Below, in pieces: positions 43,694 through 49,094 of a DNA stretch of 49,094 bases (positions are counted from its first letter, which is position 1; each line of letters starts with the position of its first letter). Origin of the DNA: Isosphaeraceae bacterium (GTDB lineage: Bacteria; Planctomycetota; Planctomycetia; Isosphaerales; Isosphaeraceae); the NCBI GenBank assembly GCA_025356435.1, contig JANXSY010000112.1, positions 1 to 49,094 on the forward strand. The letters run 5' to 3'. The notes under the pieces are model-generated. The model saw only the letters and a list, made by a program, of their open reading frames with translations, made no database searches and was not told the origin of the DNA. Position numbers and translations under genes: made by a program.

Positions 43694-43735
43694 GTCCGCG
43701 ATCTCAATGGTGTTTGGACCCGATGGTACCGGACT

Positions 43736-44011
43736 CTACGACCCCGAGAACGAGCGAAAGAGCCACGGTCCCCGGGTCGTCACCACGGCACAGACGCCTG
43801 GCGGGTTGAACGAGATGTAATTCGTTTCCATCCCCAGCCCGTTCCGGGCCACGCACCAGGCTCGGACATCCAGCCCCGCACGCTCGGCCCCGCCCACCAA
43901 CCGCGCCTCCTTGAGGAACGGGTCCCACTCGAGACGACGCGAATCATCCTGCGTCAGCTCGAAAAGCCACCGAGGTTCGGCCGCGATCATCGTGGAATTT
44001 CGGTCAACCAT
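43736..44011 (-). pseudogene. 3'-truncated SRPBCC (polyketide cyclase-like) gene
   Basis: The product (91 residues from ATG 44011, with GGAGGG in front) starts MVDRNSTMIAAEPRWLFELT and has DDSRRLEWDPFLKEARLVGG and GMETNYISFNPPGVCAVVTT, as in SRPBCC/START-like ligand-binding proteins of about 150 residues. It stops just after GPWLFRSFSGS, where the family continues with a strand and the long C-terminal helix. Only 42 bases separate this stop from the next gene's ATG, so the last third is deleted. The fold is probably not stable; it is treated as decayed. Confidence 0.7.
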
Positions 44012-44114
44012 CGCGACCAGCCCTCCACGTCGAAGAGTTTTGGCCATCCTCGCGGAATGACGGGCCGAGCCTAACCTCGGCGATCGGAGAACGATCCGCT
44101 TTTCGAGGTAGGAC

Positions 44115-44190
44115 TTGACTTATATTCCGTTATGGAATATGGGCTGAATATTAAAAGCGATAACTTCAGGATAAATCTCGTTATGGAATA
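44115..44190 (+). promoter_or_regulatory. Palindromic operator and direct repeat at the toxin-antitoxin promoter
   Basis: ATATTCC-GTTAT-GGAATAT (44122-44140) is a perfect 7-base inverted repeat. CGTTATGGAATA occurs twice, at 44128-44139 and at 44179-44190, the second copy 8 bases before the toxin ATG. A possible -35 TTGACT (44115-44120) is followed 17 bases later by TATGGG. A dimeric HTH antitoxin binding here would repress its own operon. Confidence 0.75.
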
Positions 44191-44197
44191 ACAACTC

Positions 44198-44598
44198 ATG
44201 TGGACTATTCAAAAAAATGAGGCCTTCGATCGTCAATTTAAGTGGTATGAAAAGAAACGACCGAACGAGTTTTCCGCTGTCCTTTATCCTCTCAAGGTCT
44301 TCTTCGACGGCTTCAAATCGGGGGCACCGTTCAGAAACTGATGGCCGCTCATCGATTTCTCAAAGCCGTGGGATTGGGGGCCATCGAGATCAAACAGAAG
44401 GGGGCCAAAAACCTGGCGGAAACGAGGCTCTACGTCTACCCCGACGAGACAACGAACATCCTCCACCTGATTACGATCGGGGATAAGAACTCCCAGTCGG
44501 CTGATATCCAGTTTAGTAGAGAATACGCCCTTTCACTTAGAGAGGCACAGGCCGATGGCCAATGCCAAACGGGAACGCTCGACCCGCGCGACGGGTAA
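44198..44598 (+). pseudogene. RelE/HigB-like toxin gene with a one-base frameshift
   Basis: From ATG 44198 the frame gives MWTIQKNEAFDRQFKWYEKK, then PNEFSAVLYPLKVFFDGFKS and a stop; a second frame from about 44325 gives TVQKLMAAHRFLKAVGLGAI, then EIKQKGAKNLAETRLYVYPD and ends at 44598. Adding one G to the G5 run at 44320-44324 joins them (FKSGGTVQKLMAAHRFL). The layout and the position before an HTH gene, with a 44-base overlap, suit a RelE-superfamily toxin of about 133 residues. As written it is broken, or the assembly missed one base. Confidence 0.65.
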
Positions 44599-45193
44599 CT
44601 CATCAAGCGTCGAGTCAATGGTCCGCGCTACGTCCGACGACAAAGTATTCGTGGACGATTTCGGGCGAAAATGTGCTCGGCGTCGCATGATCCATCATCT
44701 CATCACTCTTCGAGGAGCGATGGGCCTTTCACAGACCCATCTCGCGAAGCTGCTCGGCTGCACTCAAAGCCGGATTTCGAAGATGGAGGCGTCAGACGAT
44801 GACGAGATCACTATCGGTGATATTCGCAAATATGCGTCGGCATTAGGTCTTTCGATACAACTGTCCCTCATACCCAGGGGGGCAACGACCGTCGATCGTG
44901 TGAAATTCCACGCCTTTCGCATCAAGACTCTGGTCAACAATCTTGCCGGATTGACCGAGAACGACCCGGCGATCGCGAACGGCATCTCTTCCTTCTTCGG
45001 TGAGGCGGCGTTCAATCTGCTTCTCATCCTCCAAGAAGCAGCCGACAAACTTCCGAGGTCAGCCACCGAGGGCGACGATATGGACGACACTCTCTGTGAA
45101 ACGGATGGAACAGAGACGTTCTCTTCACTCCCTCAGCCCGCTTTGAAGAAACAAGGATCAACAACGCGAAAGCCCAACGATCGACCGAGCTGA
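44555..45193 (+). CDS. HTH (Xre-type) antitoxin/regulator
   Basis: A 212-residue protein with an Xre-type helix-turn-helix at about residues 48-105 (LRGAMGLSQTHLAKLLGCTQ and SRISKMEASDDDEITIGDIR, then KYASALGLSIQLSLIPRG), typical of HigA/HTH antitoxins. The C-terminal half (about 110-165) has a helical dimer-like segment (VKFHAFRIKTLVNNLAGLTE) and ends in a polar tail. It overlaps the upstream frameshifted toxin gene. The start may instead be ATG 44618. Likely binds the palindrome at 44122-44140 to repress the pair. Confidence 0.82.
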   Translation: MANAKRERSTRATGNSSSVESMVRATSDDKVFVDDFGRKCARRRMIHHLITLRGAMGLSQTHLAKLLGCTQSRISKMEASDDDEITIGDIRKYASALGLSIQLSLIPRGATTVDRVKFHAFRIKTLVNNLAGLTENDPAIANGISSFFGEAAFNLLLILQEAADKLPRSATEGDDMDDTLCETDGTETFSSLPQPALKKQGSTTRKPNDRPS

Positions 45194-45199
45194 GCGGGA

Positions 45200-46624
45200 T
45201 CAATTACCGGGCGGGCGTGTCGTCGACGACTCCTCGGTCGCCTCGGGGGAGTCTTCGATGCCGAGTTCCTTGATCCGACGATAGAGTCGGGGGCGGGAGA
45301 TGCCCAGGAGTTCGGCGGCGCGGGACTTGTTCTGCCGCGCCTTGACCAGCGATTGTTCGATCAGGCGGCGCTCGACCTGGGTCAGTAGGTCGTCAAGGAG
45401 GACCGGAGACGGCGGGGGCGGCGGCTGATAGGCCCCCCCGAGGTGGCCTCGGATGCCGGCGGGGAGGTCTTCGGCGCGGAGGCGGTGGTCGGGCCCGACA
45501 GTATGGGAGGCCTCGATCACCCGGGCCAGCTCGCGGAGATTGCCCGGCCAGTCATAGGAGGCCAGGGCTTCGATCGCCTCGGGCATGAACCCTTCCCGCT
45601 GGCGTCCGCCTCGCTGATTAACCCGTTCGAGCAGGTGCTGGGCGAGCAGCGGAAGCTCGTCGACCCGCTCGCGGAGCGGACGGAGCCGGAGGACCATCGC
45701 CGTGAGAGCATAATAGAGGTCGGGCCGGAGGCGGTCGGCCTTGAGGGCGAGGTCCGGGTCGGCGGCGGTCGTCGCCAGGAGCCGGACCCGGCCGTCGAGA
45801 GCGGCGGCGAGTCGGGCCTGAAGGTCTCGCGGCAATTCGACGACGTCGCTGATGAGCAGGGTCGACCCCTCGGGAAGCGCCAGGGGAGACGACGACCCAT
45901 CGACCGGCCGCTCGCCGAAGTTGTCCCGGTCGGTCGACTTGAAGAGTTCTCGCTCGAGGACTTCGGGCGGAAGCGCGGCGGAGTCGAAGGGATAGAGCGG
46001 GGCCTGGCGGCGCGGACCGAGAGAGTGGATGGTCCGGGCGACGGTGCGTTTACCCGTGCCGGCCTCGCCGACGATGAGGACCGAGATGCCCGAGGCCGAG
46101 GCGACCTGGATCTGTTCGAGCAGGCGGCGATGTGCAGGGCCTCTACCGACGAGGGTGTCGAACCCGTGCCGCCGTTCGAGCCTCGCGCGGACTTCGAGCA
46201 GCTCGGCTCTGAGCTTCTGGGCCTCTGAGTCTGGGGCATGGTGCGCGGAGTCGGGGAGCCTGACCAGCCCGAAGAGGCCGAGCAAGGCCCCTTCGGCGTC
46301 GTGAAGCGGCCAGAACTCGACTCTGCGCCAGCGGCGTTCCCCCTCGGCATGGAGGATCAGGGTCGGCCCCCCGGCAGGCTGGCCGGCGAGCGCTTCGGGC
46401 GGCGGACAGAAGCTACCGCCAAGGCCGGCAAGGTCGCCCGCCCGGGTCGGACCGTGGGGATTGCAGGCGAGCCCAACGACGCTCTCCGCCGGGTGGCCGA
46501 CCAACTCCTCAAACGCCCGATTGACGCCGACGATGCGGCGATCGGGGCCGAGCAGGAAAGCCGGCTCACGGGCGACCGACAAGAGCGCGTCCAGCCGGAG
46601 GCTTAAAACGCGGGGAGACGTCAT
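45200..46624 (-). CDS. NtrC-type regulator (PAS, AAA+, Fis HTH) lacking GAFTGA
   Basis: A 474-residue protein with an N-terminal PAS domain (LLSVAREPAFLLGPDRRIVG), an AAA+ domain (about 155-385) and a Fis-type C-terminal helix-turn-helix (KARQNKSRAAELLGISRPRL). Walker A is GEAGTGKRTVAR (usual GESGTGKE). Where activators have the GAFTGA loop there is ELFKSTDRDNFGERPVDG, and the Walker B box reads GSTLLISDVVEL instead of GGTLFLDEI, with no catalytic Glu. The R-finger area LRPDLYYAL and sensor II WPGNLRELARVIEA are kept. It may bind DNA but should not remodel sigma-54 in the usual way. It diverges from the truncated dgoK. Confidence 0.88.
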   Translation of the reverse strand: MTSPRVLSLRLDALLSVAREPAFLLGPDRRIVGVNRAFEELVGHPAESVVGLACNPHGPTRAGDLAGLGGSFCPPPEALAGQPAGGPTLILHAEGERRWRRVEFWPLHDAEGALLGLFGLVRLPDSAHHAPDSEAQKLRAELLEVRARLERRHGFDTLVGRGPAHRRLLEQIQVASASGISVLIVGEAGTGKRTVARTIHSLGPRRQAPLYPFDSAALPPEVLERELFKSTDRDNFGERPVDGSSSPLALPEGSTLLISDVVELPRDLQARLAAALDGRVRLLATTAADPDLALKADRLRPDLYYALTAMVLRLRPLRERVDELPLLAQHLLERVNQRGGRQREGFMPEAIEALASYDWPGNLRELARVIEASHTVGPDHRLRAEDLPAGIRGHLGGAYQPPPPPSPVLLDDLLTQVERRLIEQSLVKARQNKSRAAELLGISRPRLYRRIKELGIEDSPEATEESSTTRPPGN

Positions 46625-46745
46625 GAGAGCGATCAGTTATCCAGGTTGAGCCGGCGCGCCACGAGAGGCATCGGAGGGGAGGGTGACGACCGGCCCGAGA
46701 CTTCAAGAGGATGCCCGGTCCCGTCCCTCAAGGCAAGAAAAAACC

Positions 46746-47594
46746 TTGAGCGACCTCTCTCCCGTTCCCGACCAGGTCGTGGCCCTGGATGGGGGCACCT
46801 CGACCACCCGCGCACGACTCGTTGAGGGGGGACGTGTCGTCGCCGAGTCGCGTCGCCCGGTCGGCGTCAGAGACTCCGCGATCGTAGGCCGAGTCTCTCC
46901 GCTCGCCGAAGCGGTACGCGGCTGCCTTGATGACCTCGAAGCAGCGGCCCCGGGTATGCGGTCGGCCCCAATCGTCGCGGCGGGGATGCTCTCCAGCGAG
47001 GTCGGGCTCACGGCGGTCGCGCACGTCGACGCCCCGGCGGGCCTGGACGAGCTGGCGCGGGGGGCCATCGCGAGGGTTGTCATGGGGGTGTCGGATGCCC
47101 CGATCCTCTTCATCCCCGGCGTGAAGACACCGGCCGGGACCGGCCCCGAAGGCTGGGCCGACGCCGATGTCATGAGGGGTGAGGAGTGCGAGACCTTGGG
47201 CCTGCTGCTCGCCCTCGGCCTCGAAGGCCCGGTCGCGATGCTCTGGCCGGGATCGCACACGAAGCTGGTCGCCGTCGACGCACTGGGGCGGATCACGCGG
47301 AGCTACACGACTCTCGCGGGCGAGATCACCGCGACGATCGCGCAACGGACCCTGATCGCCAAGAGCTTGCCGGAGGGGCTGTCGGATAGCCCCGATGCTG
47401 ACGCTGTCGCCCTCGGGGCGCGGACAGCGATCCGAGACGGTCTGGGCCGCGCGGCGTTCCTGGTACGGATCGCCGACCTTTCCAAACGACGCGATCTCAC
47501 CAGAACGGAGGCCAGCCCGCAAGTCGGCGCCACCAATCAGGCATCATGGGCCATCAGGCGAAAGATCATCTTCTACAGGAAACATAAGACTTGA
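46746..47594 (+). pseudogene. 3'-truncated 2-dehydro-3-deoxygalactonokinase gene
   Basis: DgoK phosphorylates 2-keto-3-deoxygalactonate in galactonate breakdown. The N-terminal two thirds match: VVALDGGTSTTRARLVEGGR, IVAAGMLSSEVGLT, ILFIPGVKT, VMRGEECETLGLLLAL, VAMLWPGSHTKLVAVDALGR, and TTLAGEITATIAQRTLIAKS. After GLGRAAFLVRIADL, equivalent to about residue 205 of the 292-residue E. coli enzyme, the sequence becomes unrelated (KRRDLTRTEA then KIIFYRKHKT), so the nucleotide-binding C-terminal lobe is gone. A start at GTG 46683 is also possible. The dgoA and dgoD genes are not present here. Probably inactive. Confidence 0.75.
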
Positions 47595-47737
47595 GCCCGG
47601 AGATTGTTCGATGCATGTCATTTATCCTGTAGACGCTACGTTATCATCGTGCCATTCGCTCCCGACCCTTTATCGGTCCCCCGCTACTTATGGTGGAAGG
47701 GCTCGAAGTACCATATAGAATGCCGATAGAGAGAGTA

Positions 47738-48205
47738 TTACAAGAGTGAATAGTCCCATGACTTTCCGGGCAAGGCGACTTCGGCCAGGAATTGCGCGAG
47801 AGTCAAAACAGACATAAAAGAAAAATAATAAGTGCCTTCGCGCCAGAGGAAATAGATCAGACGCCCGGTGGCGTTGGCGTCGGTCGCCTCGCGACGGATC
47901 AGCCCGCGTCCGGATAGGCGACGTAGAGCACGCTGGACGGTCGCTACCGACCTCCCGACGCGGGAGCCGATCCGGGCGTCCGACGGCCAGCAAGACGACT
48001 CGGCGCGGGCATAGTAGACCAGCGCGAGGAGCGTGACTTTTTCGGTGGGGGTGATCGACGGATCGCCCGCGATGGCATGGTCAAGGGCCGCGAAGGACTT
48101 GGCCTGTCGGGACTTATGACTATTTTGGGTATTTTCAGGGGCGCACTTGACTGCGCGCGGAATCCCTGGTGCGACGGGTTGACCCGCCGCAGGCCGGAGG
48201 CTATC
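47738..48205 (-). CDS. HTH_36-type DNA-binding protein without a standard start codon
   Basis: The minus-strand frame has no stop over 155 residues and encodes a winged helix like phage and plasmid replication regulators: SITPTEKVTLLALVYYARAE, SSCWPSDARIGSRVGRSVAT, VQRALRRLSGRGLIRREATD, then RLIYFLWREGTYYFSF and a C-terminal stretch. Upstream residues (SHKSRQAKSFAALDHAIAGD) also look native. No ATG, GTG or TTG precedes the domain in frame before the TAA at 48206; ATT or a programmed event would be required, or the 5' end is lost. I treat it as a real but start-less gene. Confidence 0.55.
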   Translation of the reverse strand, partial: DSLRPAAGQPVAPGIPRAVKCAPENTQNSHKSRQAKSFAALDHAIAGDPSITPTEKVTLLALVYYARAESSCWPSDARIGSRVGRSVATVQRALRRLSGRGLIRREATDANATGRLIYFLWREGTYYFSFMSVLTLAQFLAEVALPGKSWDYSLL

Positions 48206-48305
48206 TTACTCTTGCACGATGATTCACTTCGCCTTCGAGAGAGGCCGGTGGATCGGGATCGAAGTGCTAGACACACCGCGAGCCCATAACGTCAGGATCA
48301 TTGAG

Positions 48306-48337
48306 CCCCACGTCGCCAAACGTGGGGTTCTTTTTTT
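48306..48337 (+). terminator. Strong intrinsic terminator
   Basis: CCCCACGT (48306-48313) pairs with ACGTGGGG (48320-48327) over a 6-base loop, followed by TTCTTTTTTT. No plus-strand gene directly upstream is clear; a short frame at 48219-48449 runs through the terminator and is not credible. It may end a small RNA or isolate the higBA promoter. Confidence 0.85.
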
Positions 48338-48507
48338 CCTAAGCGACAGCCATATTTTAGCGTCTCTCGTCCGCCGAGACAATCACCGGTGTCGAAGTAC
48401 GCGGTTTTGCGCGATGCTGCGCCCCCCTCACATCACGATTCGCGAGTAGGGCGGGGTTGGTTATCGCCCTCCGAAGCGGATGCGAAAAACCCTTGTGTGG
48501 TGATGTG

Positions 48508-48522
48508 TTCGCCAAATGCGAA
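48508..48522 (+). promoter_or_regulatory. Inverted repeat, likely HigA operator
   Basis: TTCGC-CAAAT-GCGAA is a perfect 5-base inverted repeat 8 bases upstream of the -35 box at 48531. GCGAA recurs nearby at 48483 and 48548, suggesting several half-sites. Confidence 0.55.
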
Positions 48523-48530
48523 CCTAAGGG

Positions 48531-48559
48531 TTGACGCTTTGCATTTTGCGAAGTAATAT
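48531..48559 (+). promoter_or_regulatory. Sigma-70-type promoter of higBA
   Basis: TTGACG at 48531-48536 and TAATAT at 48554-48559 are 17 bases apart, about 100 bases upstream of the higB ATG at 48664. Confidence 0.78.
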
Positions 48560-48663
48560 CAATTGACCTTGTCTGCAAAGCTCTCACCTCTGCGGAACAC
48601 TCCGGAGCCTGCCCATGATGATTCGCACCATTAGTATCCTCAACCCTCGCCATGAGGCTTCCC

Positions 48664-48954
48664 ATGCATGTCGTGTCCGAAAAAAAGTTGCGGGCATTTT
48701 GGACGAAGCATCCTGACGCCGAGGCTCCCCTGCGATCCTGGCACCGAATTGCCGAGCGTTCCGAATGGACAAGATTCCAGGACGTTCGGGCGAGCTACGC
48801 ACATGCCAGCCAGGACGGCAAGTTCACCATCTTCAATATTGGCGGCAACAAGTTCCGTTTGATTGTGGTCGTCCACTTCAACCGAGGAAGGATCTACGTT
48901 CGCGACGTCCTCACCCACGAGCAATACGACCGGGATGAGTGGAAAAAGAATTGA
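48664..48954 (+). CDS. HigB-type toxin (mRNA interferase)
   Basis: A 96-residue protein of the HigB family in the RelE superfamily, ribosome-dependent endoribonucleases neutralised by HigA. The sequence RAFWTKHPDAEAPLRSWHRI, SYAHASQDGKFTIFNIGGNK, FRLIVVVHFNRGRIYVRDVL and THEQYDRDEW follows the family in order. ATG 48664 is used; an ATG at 48652 is also in frame. The gene reads without breaks, in contrast with the toxin at 44198. It is followed after 22 bases by the antitoxin gene. Confidence 0.92.
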   Translation: MHVVSEKKLRAFWTKHPDAEAPLRSWHRIAERSEWTRFQDVRASYAHASQDGKFTIFNIGGNKFRLIVVVHFNRGRIYVRDVLTHEQYDRDEWKKN

Positions 48955-48976
48955 CCCCGTCAATGAGTCAGGCCAC

Positions 48977-49094
48977 ATGGGAAAGTCCAAAAATCGAACA
49001 GATACTCTCGCTCCGCAGGCGAGCACTCGATATCACGAGTTGATCGCACGCTTTCCCCTGCGCCCGATCCGCACCGAGGACGAATTGGACCGAG
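48977..49094 (+). CDS. HigA antitoxin, 5' part only (runs off the right edge)
   Basis: ATG 48977 begins MGKSKNRTDTLAPQASTRYH and continues ELIARFPLRPIRTEDELDR, the usual N-terminal segment of the HigA partners of this HigB type, placed directly behind higB. The HTH domain lies beyond the window. No broken codon is seen in the 39 visible residues. Because the window ends, completeness cannot be judged. Confidence 0.82.
   Translation, partial: MGKSKNRTDTLAPQASTRYHELIARFPLRPIRTEDELDR

Noticed and set aside
43704..43928. Minus-strand frame ending GVVESGTIGSKHH as a possible gene
   Set aside because: It overlaps the SRPBCC sequence in another frame and has no start context; only the SRPBCC frame shows a family.
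48219..48449. Small plus-strand gene (76 residues)
   Set aside because: It runs straight through a strong terminator hairpin and has no ribosome site or domain.

Overview
The window is high-GC bacterial DNA that reads as a planctomycete chromosome, most likely from the Isosphaeraceae. This is inferred from the protein families, not from a marker gene. The signs are a DUF1559 protein with a type IV prepilin-like N-terminus (27352-28308), short exported proteins that share the N-terminal motif MESKLLLTA (36829-37395, 40421-40963), a degraded protein with a PEP-CTERM-like tail, a eukaryotic-type Ser/Thr kinase with a zinc-ribbon front end, and lipid A genes (lpxI, lpxD, lpxB). Most genes sit singly or in short operons on both strands.

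Layout. 1-5903 is a housekeeping and signalling block on the plus strand: a partial gene, a membrane-anchored TPR-like protein, an RluA-type pseudouridine synthase, a Ser/Thr kinase and a PhoR-like histidine kinase. A tRNA-Met(CAT) with its own promoter and terminator follows at 6013-6086. Next to it lies a decayed IS256-type transposase (about 6230-6783). Then comes a tightly coupled three-gene light-sensing phosphorelay: bacteriophytochrome kinase, Rcp1-like receiver, and a 1052-residue REC-PAS4-HK-REC hybrid (6844-12795). A truncated IS66-type transposase closes this stretch at 13196-14260, so the phytochrome operon has the look of an acquired island. 14808-18577 carries ettA, a phosphate acyltransferase and two tandem paralogous membrane proteins; 18736-21174 is a large secreted hydrolase with a duplicated fold.

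From 21228 to 30389 most genes are on the minus strand: a methyltransferase, lpxI-lpxD, a HAD hydrolase, tsaD, a cytochrome c'-like protein, a DUF1559 protein, a Cys-rich secreted protein and an S41 protease; a MazG-like pyrophosphohydrolase diverges from tsaD. 30600-31504 is non-coding, with a 36-base-spaced repeat and an IS3 orfA remnant. 31660-40963 holds an uncharacterised two-gene unit, a YyaL/DUF255 thioredoxin-domain protein, lpxB, three members or pieces of the MESKLLLTA family, a methyltransferase and a GT-C glycosyltransferase. 41014-43693 is a sodium:solute symporter operon (SSS, DUF485, and a frameshifted small membrane gene).

From about 43.4 kb to 48.2 kb the sequence shows decay: one frameshifted small membrane gene, a 3'-truncated SRPBCC gene, a frameshifted RelE-like toxin gene beside an intact HTH antitoxin with a clear palindromic operator, a truncated dgoK, and an HTH_36 gene with no standard start codon. 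A second, apparently intact higBA toxin-antitoxin module with an excellent promoter runs off the right edge.

The best candidates for something little described are the phytochrome/hybrid-kinase operon and its island context, the MESKLLLTA exported family, the NtrC-like regulator that has lost GAFTGA and the Walker B acid, and the two-gene unit at 31660-32275. All functions rest on motif recognition by eye; no database search was run.
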